Positions 33,942-43,038 are shown, counted from the stretch's first letter. The stretch is DNA of 64,000 nucleotides from JALCOL01 sp022649665 (GCA_030372335.1 JAUDCW010000009.1), one strand, 5' to 3'. The notes: generated by a model from the letters alone, not told the origin. Numbers and translations: made by a program.

Positions 33942-34604
33942 TCAATTGAGATCTCTTTGCGCCAGCAAAGATCGATCTTCTTTGCTTTTGAGAATAACGC
34001 TAAATTCTTGCGGAGACCTTCTGATTCTTTTACGGCCTTTTGCGGTTCCTTTTCCAGCTGGAATCATCAAAATCGGCTGCCATGCCGCTGGGATCCCAAG
34101 CACTTTTTTGATCGCATCAAAATTTGCTCCGCGCATCGGTACCCCTTCATAGCCAGCAGCGCGGATCGCATGCAGCAGATTCATTGAAAATAATCCGCAA
34201 TCAAGCATGAGTCCCGCGACACTATTATCGCTGGGTGAAAGCGAATAAAATTGATTCATTTTTTCTTTGAATGCTTTTTCGTTCGTAAGCGGCATGATTT
34301 TATTTTCAACATTATAAGCAAACAAGCGATCAACATCATATGCTCCTAGGTCGCCGAAAATTAAAAAGATGACCGAAGCACTCTCAAGTTGCGGTTGTCG
34401 AAAAGACAATTCATAGATTTGTTTTTGCAGCTCTTTGCTTTTTACTGCCACAACCTTCCACGGCTGGGTATTATTTCCCGAAGGTGCCGTAGCTGCCGTT
34501 TTCAAAATGTCCTCGATTTCTTGATCTGAGATTTCAAAATGAGGATCGAATTCTCTGATCGAAGAGCGGCTGTTGAGAAACTCTTGATAAATATTTTCCA
34601 TCAT
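33942..34604 (-). CDS. Nitroreductase family protein
   Basis: A 220-residue FMN-dependent nitroreductase. Motifs are SRSSIREFDP, the FMN-binding TAATAPSGNNTQPWKVVAV, and the C-terminal LLHAIRAAGYEGVPM with MIPAGKGTAKGRKRIRR. Such enzymes reduce nitroaromatics, quinones or flavins with NAD(P)H. Two adjacent ATGs follow AGAGG; the first has six-base spacing. It is divergent from an HxlR regulator, which probably controls it through the shared 97-base promoter region. Confidence 0.93.
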   Translation of the reverse strand: MMENIYQEFLNSRSSIREFDPHFEISDQEIEDILKTAATAPSGNNTQPWKVVAVKSKELQKQIYELSFRQPQLESASVIFLIFGDLGAYDVDRLFAYNVENKIMPLTNEKAFKEKMNQFYSLSPSDNSVAGLMLDCGLFSMNLLHAIRAAGYEGVPMRGANFDAIKKVLGIPAAWQPILMIPAGKGTAKGRKRIRRSPQEFSVILKSKEDRSLLAQRDLN

Positions 34605-34660
34605 CAAAAACCTCTTTTCTTTTTGATAAAATAAGTATATCCTTAACTAACAAAAGGACA

Positions 34661-34681
34661 AGTACTAACATTTTTGTTACT
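34661..34681. promoter_or_regulatory. Candidate HxlR operator
   Basis: An imperfect inverted repeat (AGTACTAACA, spacer, TGTTACT) lies between the divergent nitroreductase and hxlR genes. A related half-site, TTAACTAACA, lies just upstream near 34645. HxlR proteins usually bind such sites as dimers to control the adjacent gene. Confidence 0.45.
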
Positions 34682-34701
34682 GTAAAAAGGAGAGGCACCC
34701 A

Positions 34702-35046
34702 ATGAAAACATCCACAAAGAATTGCGGCATTTCACAAGTTATGAGCTTGCTTGGCGGAAAATGGCGGCTGCTGATTTTGTGGCGTATCCATCAGCATGAA
34801 GGAGTCCGCTTTAACGAGCTGAAAAGAAATGTTGCCGGGATCACGAATGTCATGCTGACGCGCTGCTTAACCGATTTGATCTCGTTTGGCTTTGTAATCA
34901 AAAAAGATTTTCAAACGATCCCGCCCCATGTTGAATATTATTTAACCGAGCAAGGGAAAAGTTTTCTTCCTGTGATGGAAAGCATGAATGTCTGGGGACA
35001 GGAACATTTAGTAAACAAGTCTGCCCTCCAAAAGGACAAATCATAA
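34702..35046 (+). CDS. HxlR-family transcriptional regulator
   Basis: A 114-residue winged-helix regulator. The HxlR signature is clear: the N-terminal NCGISQVMSLLGGKWRLLILWRI with Cys8, then RFNELKRNVAGITNVMLTRCLTDL as the recognition region, and HVEYYLTEQGKSFLPVMESM. The Cys is the redox-active residue in HypR- and YodB-like members that sense quinones and electrophiles. Divergence from a nitroreductase fits that role. AAAAGGAGAGG precedes the ATG. Confidence 0.93.
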   Translation: MKTSTKNCGISQVMSLLGGKWRLLILWRIHQHEGVRFNELKRNVAGITNVMLTRCLTDLISFGFVIKKDFQTIPPHVEYYLTEQGKSFLPVMESMNVWGQEHLVNKSALQKDKS

Positions 35047-35058
35047 CCGCTGATAGTC

Positions 35059-35160
35059 AAAAAGGGCCGTGACAAAAACTTGTCATGGCCCTGATTTCCA
35101 AATAGGCGTTGTTCCAAAAGCAGCTTTGGGAAATAAGCTGAACACTTTTGGCGCAACCTT
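35059..35160 (+). repeat. Two-hairpin intergenic element, copy F
   Basis: The first hairpin is AGGGCCGTGAC / GTCATGGCCCT. The second is GTTGTTCCAAAAGCAGCTT pairing with AAGCTGAACACTTTTGGCGCAAC. Changes on one arm (GTTG) are matched on the other (CAAC). It lies between convergent hxlR and a flavin-binding protein gene. Confidence 0.85.
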
Positions 35161-35167
35161 TTTCGTA

Positions 35168-35545
35168 CTAGATTTTTTGCGAGACATCCGTCACGTTCAC
35201 CACGAGAACACGCGTGATCCACGGAAAGTCTGTTTTCATTTTGTCAAAAATCGGTCCGGAAGTGATGAACTCGCCAGTTCCGGTAATGTGAAAACCGGCA
35301 CCGGGTCCTTGCGTTCCTTGGACTTCTTTGCTGCCAAGCGTCAGTGCGATATGGTTGTCTTTTTTCATTCCCGCTTCCAGCGTGTGCATTCCGGCCACCG
35401 GAATATAGATCTCATCATTCTCGCCGTAATGAAGATAAGAAATCCAAGTGTTGCCGATCGCAGTCGGCTCCGCGGAAAGGGTAATGATGCTGACAACTCC
35501 TTCATGTTTCAATACTTGCTGCAGCGTTTCGTTTTTCAAATCCAT
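35168..35545 (-). CDS. Pyridoxamine 5'-phosphate oxidase-like FMN-binding protein
   Basis: A 125-residue split-barrel protein: GNTWISYLHYGENDEIYIPVAG, KDNHIALTLGSKEV and GTGEFITSGPIFDKMKTDFPW correspond to the family's barrel core and dimer loop. It probably binds FMN or a related flavin; true pyridoxine oxidase activity is not implied. AAGGAAGCGGG lies upstream of the ATG. It is a single-gene unit upstream of thrB's 3' end, on the same strand. Confidence 0.85.
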   Translation of the reverse strand: MDLKNETLQQVLKHEGVVSIITLSAEPTAIGNTWISYLHYGENDEIYIPVAGMHTLEAGMKKDNHIALTLGSKEVQGTQGPGAGFHITGTGEFITSGPIFDKMKTDFPWITRVLVVNVTDVSQKI

Positions 35546-35617
35546 AATTTCCCGCTTCCTTTCTCAAGATAAGTTATTCTTGCATAAGGAAGCGTTTTTT
35601 TCAATTGATAGGCCTTC

Positions 35618-36481
35618 TTAAAAAAATTGGACCCCATCAGTATCGACATGGAGCGAATCGATCGTATATCCTTCACCCAATGCGCCCAAAGCTTTGATAA
35701 ACTTTTCAGTACGTTCGGGCGCGATCAACGTCAAAACGGTCGGCCCGGCGCCGCTCAAAAAAGTCCCGTAAGCTTGCGCACCGTGCGCGATTTCGCGGAC
35801 TTCCCGCAGACAAGGAACTTTCCCTGCACGGTAGGGTTCATGGAAAAGATCTTTTTCCATCATTTTGCCGGCAACATCCAAGTCGCCTTTCACGATCGCA
35901 GCCACCATCACGTTGGCGATGGCGCTTTGCGCGACCGCTTTTGAAAACGGGACTTCCTGCGGCAAAAGCCCGCGACTTTCGCTCGTTAAAAATTCTTCAT
36001 GCGGGATCACCGCGACAAGATTACACTCTGGAAAATAATGTTTTTCATATTGCAGTTCATTTTGATAGAAGCTCGCGGTGACGAATCCACCGCACATCGC
36101 GGGTGCAACGTTGTCCGGATGGCCCTCGATCTCGGTTGCGATCTTGAGCTTTTCTTCCAGCGTCAACCCCAATGCTCCAAGCCGATTCGCCAGTTCGATC
36201 CCGGCAACGATCACACTGGAACTGCTGCCTAAGCCGCGGGCGACCGGAATCTCAGTCGTCATTTTGATTTTCCGCGGAACAAGTGACGGTGCAAGGCGCA
36301 AAGCGGTCTTGACCAGCATATTTTCTTCATCGGCGGGGATCTCGTCACCCAATTGATGAATGATTTCCCATTTTGCTTGTTCTTCGCCGATTTCCAGCTG
36401 AAGATAATAGGAAACCGCGATTCCGCAAGAATCAAACCCCGGTCCTAAATTCGCACTGCTCGCTGGGACACGAATGCGCAT
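35618..36481 (-). CDS. thrB: Homoserine kinase
   Basis: A 287-residue GHMP kinase that phosphorylates homoserine in threonine synthesis. Motifs are RVPASSANLGPGFDS, the ATP loop VARGLGSSSSVIVAGIELAN and the C-terminal TFLSGAGPTVLTL. The ATG with AAAGGAG is chosen over an upstream start inside the tail of hom. Sixteen bases separate it from hom. No threonine synthase gene (thrC) is present here. Confidence 0.96.
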   Translation of the reverse strand: MRIRVPASSANLGPGFDSCGIAVSYYLQLEIGEEQAKWEIIHQLGDEIPADEENMLVKTALRLAPSLVPRKIKMTTEIPVARGLGSSSSVIVAGIELANRLGALGLTLEEKLKIATEIEGHPDNVAPAMCGGFVTASFYQNELQYEKHYFPECNLVAVIPHEEFLTSESRGLLPQEVPFSKAVAQSAIANVMVAAIVKGDLDVAGKMMEKDLFHEPYRAGKVPCLREVREIAHGAQAYGTFLSGAGPTVLTLIAPERTEKFIKALGALGEGYTIDSLHVDTDGVQFF

Positions 36482-36497
36482 GATACCACTCCTTTTA

Positions 36498-37790
36498 TTA
36501 TTCAATGACCCGCAGACAATCCAGCAAAATATAAGCTTCGTCGTCTGACAAAACGTTCAAGATGTTCCGCAAAGTTTTGAGATCAAGCGGATAGGTGATG
36601 ATGTTCAATACCGCTTGCTCCCCTTGGTTTTTCTGCAGCAATTGATCGAATTCGACCCCCATGCCGCTCAGCATGCCGGTCAAAGCACTCAATTGTCCTT
36701 TGTTATTCGGCACACCGATCGCCAGGAAGAAGCGGCTCGTAATGCTCGCATCGTCCGCGATTTTTTTCGGCATATGATAAACATTGAATAGCGTTCCCAA
36801 ACGATTCGCCTTCATATCTTCAGCGATCGCGATCAGATCACTCACGATACTGGTCGCGGTCGGCAAGGTGCCGGCGCCCGGTCCGTAATACATCGAGCCG
36901 TTGATCCCAAAGCTTTTCACAAAGACACTATTGTTTTCGTTAGCAACGCTCGCCAACGGGTGATCCGCCGGAACAAGCATCGGTGCCACTTCCACATGGA
37001 TCCCGTGCCCAGTATCTTCAGTGATCCCGATCAATTTTACGATAAATCCGAGCTCTTCGGAAGCTTTGACGACATCCGTCGAAAGCCCTTCGATCCCGCG
37101 ACGCGCGACTTCATCGACGCTGACTTCCATACCGTATGCAAAGTCGCTTAAGATCACCATTTTATACAGCGCATCAAGCCCGCTGACGTCATTGGTCGGG
37201 TCGCTTTCAGCAAAACCAAGCCGCTGCGCTTCCGCCAAAGCCGTATCGTAAGACGCGCCGAGCTGCGTCATTTGCGTCAGCATATAATTCGTTGTCCCGT
37301 TGACGATCCCCATGACTGATTCGATGCGGTCCGCCGCCAAACTGTTGACTAGCGTCCGCAAGATCGGGATCCCGCCGGCGACACTCGCTTCATAATAAAA
37401 AGCCGTCTGCTGCTTTTTCGCAAGCGCAATAAGTTCCGGTCCGTGCTGGGCAAGCAGATCTTTATTCGCCGTGATGACATGTTTGCCGGCATTCATCGCG
37501 CGTTTAATGAATGATTTCGCCGGCTCGATCTTGCCCATGACTTCGATCACGATATCAATCTCACTGTCTTCCAGCACATCTTCGGCTTTTGTCGTCAATT
37601 CGATCCCGTAGCGGCCCGCCCGCTTCATAAGTTCGCTGGTTTCATCCGCTGAACGCACAAGCGCTTTTTTGATCACAAACTCTACTCCTGCGATCTGGCG
37701 GATCTTCTCAGCACTTTCCGCAAGAATCTGCGGCACCCCGCTGCCGACGACCCCAAACCCCAACATCCCGACATTCAATTGTTTTTTCAT
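36498..37790 (-). CDS. hom: Homoserine dehydrogenase
   Basis: A 430-residue enzyme that reduces aspartate semialdehyde to homoserine. The NAD(P) site is GMLGFGVVGSGV; the catalytic domain shows ASVAGGIPILRTL, IMGIVNGTTNYML, and FAESDPTNDVSGLDALYK with the lysine and Asp pair. A C-terminal ACT domain (about residues 350-430) suggests feedback control. AAGGAGG precedes the ATG. It lies 11 bases after an ArsR-type regulator and is followed by thrB. Confidence 0.96.
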   Translation of the reverse strand: MKKQLNVGMLGFGVVGSGVPQILAESAEKIRQIAGVEFVIKKALVRSADETSELMKRAGRYGIELTTKAEDVLEDSEIDIVIEVMGKIEPAKSFIKRAMNAGKHVITANKDLLAQHGPELIALAKKQQTAFYYEASVAGGIPILRTLVNSLAADRIESVMGIVNGTTNYMLTQMTQLGASYDTALAEAQRLGFAESDPTNDVSGLDALYKMVILSDFAYGMEVSVDEVARRGIEGLSTDVVKASEELGFIVKLIGITEDTGHGIHVEVAPMLVPADHPLASVANENNSVFVKSFGINGSMYYGPGAGTLPTATSIVSDLIAIAEDMKANRLGTLFNVYHMPKKIADDASITSRFFLAIGVPNNKGQLSALTGMLSGMGVEFDQLLQKNQGEQAVLNIITYPLDLKTLRNILNVLSDDEAYILLDCLRVIE

Positions 37791-37801
37791 GTGATTCCTC
37801 C

Positions 37802-38104
37802 TTAATCCGTCGAATGGCTATGCGCGATATGGTCGAAGGTTTCGCTCAAAATATCGACCACGTGCTGGTCATCCAGACTATAAAAAATTTCTTTGCCGAC
37901 GCGGCGGCTTTTGACGACCTGCGCATCGCGCAAAAGTTTCAACTGGTGAGAAACGGCCGACTGCTCCATATCCAGACGATTGGCGATCGCGGTGACGTTT
38001 TCTTCCTGCTCTTCAAGCAAAGCCAAGATCCTGATGCGCGTTGGATCGCTCAAAACTTTGAATAATCGACTTACTTTTTGAATACTGTCTTCTGAAGTGT
38101 TCAT
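37802..38104 (-). CDS. ArsR/SmtB-family zinc-type repressor (CzrA-like)
   Basis: A 100-residue winged helix protein: LSDPTRIRILALL, then MEQSAVSHQLKLLRDAQVVKSRRVGKEIFYSL. The C-terminal helix reads DQHVVDILSETFDHIAHS, in which the Asp, His, His, His spacing (D-x-H-x10-H-x2-H) equals the alpha-5 zinc site of CzrA. It therefore probably senses Zn or Co. AAAGGAG precedes the ATG. It is the first gene of a tight operon with hom and thrB, an unusual partner set; no metal exporter is adjacent. Confidence 0.93.
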   Translation of the reverse strand: MNTSEDSIQKVSRLFKVLSDPTRIRILALLEEQEENVTAIANRLDMEQSAVSHQLKLLRDAQVVKSRRVGKEIFYSLDDQHVVDILSETFDHIAHSHSTD

Positions 38105-38209
38105 TTTTAAGTGCTCCTTTAAAACAACATAAACACATTGTAGCCTATCTGAGTCGAATGTGCCTAGTAGAATTTTAGTGAAAATGAGATTTTTTTCATT
38201 ATTGCAAAG

Positions 38210-38236
38210 AAAAAAGCAGCTGACAGCTGCTTTTTT
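38210..38236 (-). terminator. Perfect terminator of the phosphoglucomutase gene
   Basis: AAAAAAGCAGCTG and CAGCTGCTTTTTT are perfectly complementary around one base. It is symmetrical, so it can act on either strand. Confidence 0.85.
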
Positions 38237-38256
38237 CAGTAAAAACCTAAATGAAT

Positions 38257-39984
38257 TTATTTTAATAAATCTTGGATCGCCTCTTCAAATCCTTTGACTT
38301 TTTCCAATGCTGCTTGCTCGGTTTCGCCCTGCGTCCCGACATAAAACTTGATCTTCGGTTCCGTACCGGATGGCCGGATCGCAACCCACGAGCCGTCTTC
38401 TAAGAGATATTTCAATACATTGGATGCTGGATAGTCCATTTTTTCGCTTTTGCCATCTGCCAGCGTCGTCTTGAGTCCGCTTGAAAAGTCTTCCACTGCC
38501 CGGACTTTGATCTTGCCGAATGCAGTTGGCGCTTCCGCACGGAATTGCTGCATCAGTGATTTGATTTTATCCAGTCCTTCGATCCCGCTCATCGTGATCG
38601 CAGTTGTCTTTTCTTGGTAATAACCGTATTTTTGAAAGAGTTCTTCCAAGCCGTCATAAAGCGTCTTGCCTTGCTTTTTGTAAAAGCAGGCGACTTCTGC
38701 CAGCATAACGAGCGCTTGGATCGCATCTTTATCGCGAACGAACGGTTTGATCAAGAAGCCGTAGCTTTCTTCAAAACCGAATAGGAACGTATGCGAATGA
38801 TCGACTTCATATTGATGAATCTTTTCAGCGATAAATTTGAAGCCGGTCAGCGTGTTGACCGTCGGAATATTAAAACTTGCGGCGATTTTTGCCGGCATTT
38901 CACTCGAGACGATCGACTTGATGATCACCCCATTGTCCGGCATCGTGCCGAGCTCTTGATGCGCCGCCAAAATATAGTGCACCATCAAAGACGCGATCTG
39001 GTTGCCGGTCAGCAGCCGATAGTCGCCGTCTGGTTTGCGGACTGCCGCCCCCATCCGGTCGCCATCTGGATCGGTCGCGATCAAAAGATCCGCACCTTCT
39101 TTTTTGCCTAGTTTGATCGCCAGCGTGAATGCTTCGGGATATTCTGGATTTGGATTTTTGACCGTTGAGAAGTCCGGGTCCGGCTTGCCTTGCGTCGGCT
39201 CGATCACAAATTGTTCAAATCCCGCTTGCTTCAATGCCCGTTCGCCGAGCATGCGACCGGTCCCGTGCAGCGGGGTATAAACAAGCTTCAAGTCTTTGCC
39301 GACTTCATGGACCAGCTCTTGATTGATCGTAACTGTCTTGACTTCCTTCAAATAAGGAACGTCGACATCCTCGCCGATGATGTGGATCAAGCCGCTGTTT
39401 TTCGCTTCTTCTTTTGAAAGCACCGGAACGACCAGCGGATTTTCCACTTTGCGGACGTAGCGTGTCAAGCGGTCGGCATCTTCCGGCGGCATCTGACCGC
39501 CGTCTTGGCCGTAGATCTTATAACCGTTGTATTCAGCCGGATTATGGCTGGCCGTGATCATGATCCCGGCAAATGTCTTCAAATAGCGCACCGCAAAAGA
39601 TAATTCAGGTGTCGGCCGCAAAGATTCGAAAACATAGCTTGGGATGTCATGGATCGCCAAGACGCGTGCCGCTTCCATCGCGAAGTCCGGCGACATGTGG
39701 CGGGAGTCATATGCGATCGCGACCCCGCGCTGACGCGTTTCTTCGCCTTGCTCGTCGATAAAGTTTGCCAAGCCTTCCGTTGCTTGGCGGACGGTATAAA
39801 TATTCATCCGGTTGATCCCAGCCCCGAGGAGCCCGCGCATTCCGGCCGTTCCAAATTCGAGCGGCATATAAAATGCATCTTTCAATGTTTCCGGATCCTT
39901 TTCGATCTCATGAAGATTGCTTTTCATATCTTTATCCAAATTTTGATAATTTGCCCAATTATGATAGATTTTTTCCCAACTCAC
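38257..39984 (-). CDS. pgcA: Alpha-phosphoglucomutase (phospho-sugar mutase)
   Basis: A 575-residue mutase that interconverts glucose-1- and glucose-6-phosphate, feeding glycolipid, teichoic acid and exopolysaccharide synthesis. The phosphoserine loop is MITASHNPAEYNGYK, the metal loop DPDGDRMG, the sugar loop GFEESYGFL and the phosphate loop IRPSGTEPKIKFY. The long form matches PgcA/YhxB. The GTG start has AAAGGTGG upstream. It is transcribed alone. Confidence 0.95.
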   Translation of the reverse strand: MSWEKIYHNWANYQNLDKDMKSNLHEIEKDPETLKDAFYMPLEFGTAGMRGLLGAGINRMNIYTVRQATEGLANFIDEQGEETRQRGVAIAYDSRHMSPDFAMEAARVLAIHDIPSYVFESLRPTPELSFAVRYLKTFAGIMITASHNPAEYNGYKIYGQDGGQMPPEDADRLTRYVRKVENPLVVPVLSKEEAKNSGLIHIIGEDVDVPYLKEVKTVTINQELVHEVGKDLKLVYTPLHGTGRMLGERALKQAGFEQFVIEPTQGKPDPDFSTVKNPNPEYPEAFTLAIKLGKKEGADLLIATDPDGDRMGAAVRKPDGDYRLLTGNQIASLMVHYILAAHQELGTMPDNGVIIKSIVSSEMPAKIAASFNIPTVNTLTGFKFIAEKIHQYEVDHSHTFLFGFEESYGFLIKPFVRDKDAIQALVMLAEVACFYKKQGKTLYDGLEELFQKYGYYQEKTTAITMSGIEGLDKIKSLMQQFRAEAPTAFGKIKVRAVEDFSSGLKTTLADGKSEKMDYPASNVLKYLLEDGSWVAIRPSGTEPKIKFYVGTQGETEQAALEKVKGFEEAIQDLLK

Positions 39985-40060
39985 GCCAATTCCACCTTTC
40001 GTTTATTCGTTATCTATATCATAGCATTTTCTATAATCTTAAGATAGTTTCAGCATTTAA

Positions 40061-40227
40061 AAAAAGAGGCTGGGACAAAAGTCATGTCCCAGCCTCTTTT
40101 CCGAATAAACGGTGTTTCAAAAGCAGCTTCTTCGGAAATAAGCCGAAAAATCTCAAAAATATAAGAAACTATTTTCGGATTTTTCTTCTTATTTCTCGAA
40201 GCTGGACACTTTTGTCCCAACCTCTTC
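40061..40227 (+). repeat. Two-hairpin intergenic element, copy B (best-preserved, with inverted termini)
   Basis: The 5' end AAGAGGCTGGGACAAAAG is inverted-repeat related to the 3' end CTTTTGTCCCAACCTCTT. Inside are the first hairpin (GGCTGGGAC/GTCCCAGCC), the module and a long second stem, in which AGCTTC..GAAATAAG pairs with CTTATTTC..GAAGCT and CCGAAAAT with ATTTTCGG. It lies between the trxB stop and the promoter region of phosphoglucomutase. It is highly similar to copy A over its length. Confidence 0.88.
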
Positions 40228-40241
40228 ATTACATATACGAT

Positions 40242-41165
40242 TCAGGCTTTCGCCAGCTCCGTCAAATATTGATACACTTGCTGCCCGGCCACCGCTCCGT
40301 CGCCGACAGCCGTCGCTACTTGGCGCAAGCCCTTTGCGCGTGCATCGCCGATCGCATAGATCCCTGGAACTTTCGTACGCATTTTATCATCGGTCATGAT
40401 CCAGCCGCGTTCATCGGTGATCCCGAGAGACTTGAACGGTTCAGTCAGCGGGATCAAGCCGACATAAATGAACACGCCGTCGCAAGCGACTTCCCGTTTA
40501 CTGCCATCTTTCGTCGACTTCAGGACTACTCCGGTCACGACTTGACCGTTGCCGTTGATCTTCACGATATTATTTTCAAGCTCGAAATTCATTTTTGGGT
40601 TCTCAAACGCGCGCTTTTGGATCAACGGCTGCGCCCGCAGCGTATCGCGCCGATGAACGACTGTTACTTGATCGGCAAATCGCGTCAAAAAGATCCCTTC
40701 TTCGATCGCCGAGTCGCCGCCGCCTGCCACGACCAGCTTTTTCTCGCGGAAAAATGGTCCGTCGCAGACCGCACAATAAGACACCCCTTTGCCGGCATAT
40801 TCGCTTTCGCCTGCTACGCCAAGCTTGGCATGGTCGCAACCGGTCGCGATCACGATCGCATGCGTCTCATAACTTTCTGTTTCGCAGTGCACCATCTTGG
40901 TCGCGCCTTTGTCTTCAAGTGATTGGACAATGCCATATGCTTTTTCTGTTCCAAATTTCATGACGCCTTCATCCATTTTCATTGCTAATTCCGGTCCCAA
41001 AATCGCCGGAAAGCCCGGATAATTTTCGATCTCCGACGTATTGTTCATTTGGCCGCCGGGGATCCCGCGTTCTAAGAGCAGTACTTTCAAATTGCTTCTG
41101 GACGCGTAAAGCGCCGCCGTCATTCCGGCGGGTCCTGCGCCGATCACGATTACATCATAAACCAT
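40242..41165 (-). CDS. trxB: Thioredoxin reductase
   Basis: A 307-residue FAD enzyme that reduces thioredoxin with NADPH. FAD site VIVIGAGPAGMTAALYA, redox pair Cys131 and Cys134 in CAVCDG, NADPH site GGGDSAIEEGIFL with HRRDTLRAQ, and the C-terminal GIYAIGDARAKGLRQVATAVGDGAVAG in pieces. AGAGGG precedes the ATG. A thioredoxin-like protein is encoded at 54.6 kb. Confidence 0.97.
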   Translation of the reverse strand: MVYDVIVIGAGPAGMTAALYASRSNLKVLLLERGIPGGQMNNTSEIENYPGFPAILGPELAMKMDEGVMKFGTEKAYGIVQSLEDKGATKMVHCETESYETHAIVIATGCDHAKLGVAGESEYAGKGVSYCAVCDGPFFREKKLVVAGGGDSAIEEGIFLTRFADQVTVVHRRDTLRAQPLIQKRAFENPKMNFELENNIVKINGNGQVVTGVVLKSTKDGSKREVACDGVFIYVGLIPLTEPFKSLGITDERGWIMTDDKMRTKVPGIYAIGDARAKGLRQVATAVGDGAVAGQQVYQYLTELAKA

Positions 41166-41244
41166 TCAAGTCCCTCTTTTCTTTCGTAAAATCTTTAATT
41201 TCAAGATACTCCCCCCAGCATTGAAAGTCGAGGATTTTGCTTAT

Positions 41245-43038
41245 TCAGCGGACCTCTTCAGCCTGCATCTGCTGGAGTTCATACATATCGAAATACCGGC
41301 CTTTTTGTGCTAAAAGTTCCGCGTGTGTTCCGCGTTCGACGATCTCCCCTTGATCCAAAACGAGGATCTGATCGGCATCGCGGATCGTTGACAGACGGTG
41401 GGCGATCGCGATCGTCGTCCGGCCTTCGCGCATTTTCTCCAAACTTTTCTGGATCAACGCTTCGGTCTCGGTATCGATGTTGGCCGTCGCCTCGTCCAAG
41501 ATCAAGACCTTCGGATTGGTGACGATCGTCCGTGCAAACGAGATCAGTTGGCGCTCGCCGCTTGAGTATTCGGCTCCGCGCTCGATCACTTTGGCATGAT
41601 AGCCGCCCGGCAAATGGCGGATAAAGCTATCCGCTTGAACGAATTCAGCGGCTTCGCGGACTTCCTGATCGCTGATCGAAGGATCCAGCAGCCGGATATT
41701 TTGCGCAATATCGCCATAAAACATGAATGGATCTTGCAGCACTAAGCCGAGCTTTCGGCGCAGCTCTTTGAGCGGGACCGTTTTCAGATCTTGACCGTCG
41801 ATCAGGACTTTTCCCTTTTGGAACTCATAGAAGCGCATCAGCACATTGATGATCGAGCTCTTGCCGCTGCCGGTGTGGCCGACAAATGCGATCGTCTGGC
41901 CGGGTTCTGCGGTAAACGTGATATCGTTCAAGACTGGATGTTTGCCGTCATACGAAAATGAAACGTGCTGAAATTCGATTTTGCCCTGCGTAATGTGCGC
42001 TGCCGGGTCTTCCAGTTGCGCCGGTGCCTTTTCCGGATCGTCCAAAATCCGCAAGATCCGGCTGCTCGCGACGATCCCGTCAGTAAAGACGCTCAAATAA
42101 TCCATCATTTGGGTCATCGGATTGAAAAAGGCCTGCACATAAGAGACGAATGCATAGATCATCCCGACAGCTACTGGATTCTTCAATGCTTCGACTCCGA
42201 ACAAACTCAGTGAAAGTGCCAAAGCGAGCGTATAAAGAAGGTTGATGATCGGACTCAGCAAAAGCGAGTTCACCCGGATCATCGCAGTCCGGGTCTGGTA
42301 ATATTCTTCATTCGTATGCTCAAACTCGGCATTCATCCGCTGTTCTTGCCGGAACTGCTGGATGATCTGGATCCCGCTGATCGACTCATTGAGCTTCGTA
42401 TTCATCTGGCTCAAGCGTTCGCGCATCTGCCGGTAGATCCGCGAGCTGTATTTTTGATAATACCAGATCACAAAAACCAAGATCGGCAGAAAAAGCAGCA
42501 GGCAGACTGCGATTTTCCAATCGATCATGAACATCGCAATAAAAGAAGAGATCACGGCGAGCATTCCCGTCAAAACCGTCAGAAATACATACCAAAATTC
42601 AAACAGCGTCTCCGTATCATTCGTGACCCGCGAAACGATCGAGCCAGCCGGGGTCTGATCGAAATAACGCATTCCGAGCGTATGAAGATATTTGAACAAA
42701 TGGACGCGGACCGACTGCAGCGTTAAGAGCGATGCATTCGAATACCAGTATGCCTGTAAAAACCAGACCACGCTTTTGAATAAGACCCCAGCAAAATACA
42801 ACGCCCCGAAACCAAATAAAATATCCCAGTTCGCTAGTCCTTTCGTCAGATAGCGGTCCATGAACAGCTGGATGATCTTCGGCAGAAAAACATTGATCGT
42901 CGCCAGTGCGAGCGCAAAAACGATCGCCCCAGTGAAATATTTGCGAAAAGGTTTGGCGAACTGAAAGATCCGCTGGATGATCCGTGCCTGTTCTTTGATC
43001 GGGATCGCCTTATGCCAAATCGACTCATTCTTTTCCAT
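41245..43038 (-). CDS. Heterodimeric ABC exporter, LmrD/BmrD-like subunit
   Basis: A 597-residue half-transporter. Six helices (about residues 30-340) precede the ATPase domain, with GHTGSGKSS, VLILDEATANID (catalytic Glu kept) and AIAHRLST. The signature is SSGER rather than LSGGQ. The partner carries a Glu-to-Asp change in Walker B, so the pair has one degenerate site. Start at the second ATG after GGAGAGGAG; it overlaps the partner by 14 bases. The family includes Lactococcus LmrCD and Bacillus BmrCD multidrug exporters. Confidence 0.93.
   Translation of the reverse strand: MEKNESIWHKAIPIKEQARIIQRIFQFAKPFRKYFTGAIVFALALATINVFLPKIIQLFMDRYLTKGLANWDILFGFGALYFAGVLFKSVVWFLQAYWYSNASLLTLQSVRVHLFKYLHTLGMRYFDQTPAGSIVSRVTNDTETLFEFWYVFLTVLTGMLAVISSFIAMFMIDWKIAVCLLLFLPILVFVIWYYQKYSSRIYRQMRERLSQMNTKLNESISGIQIIQQFRQEQRMNAEFEHTNEEYYQTRTAMIRVNSLLLSPIINLLYTLALALSLSLFGVEALKNPVAVGMIYAFVSYVQAFFNPMTQMMDYLSVFTDGIVASSRILRILDDPEKAPAQLEDPAAHITQGKIEFQHVSFSYDGKHPVLNDITFTAEPGQTIAFVGHTGSGKSSIINVLMRFYEFQKGKVLIDGQDLKTVPLKELRRKLGLVLQDPFMFYGDIAQNIRLLDPSISDQEVREAAEFVQADSFIRHLPGGYHAKVIERGAEYSSGERQLISFARTIVTNPKVLILDEATANIDTETEALIQKSLEKMREGRTTIAIAHRLSTIRDADQILVLDQGEIVERGTHAELLAQKGRYFDMYELQQMQAEEVR

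Noticed and set aside
38105..38160. T-box or metal-riboswitch leader ahead of the czrA-hom-thrB operon
   Set aside because: No T-box core, specifier loop or terminator/antiterminator pair was found; only a short leader is present.
39873..40922. Long plus-strand reading frame (349 codons) across element B and opposite trxB
   Set aside because: It runs antisense to trxB, a repeat element and the start of phosphoglucomutase, has no ribosome site or family likeness, and has the composition of a reversed gene.
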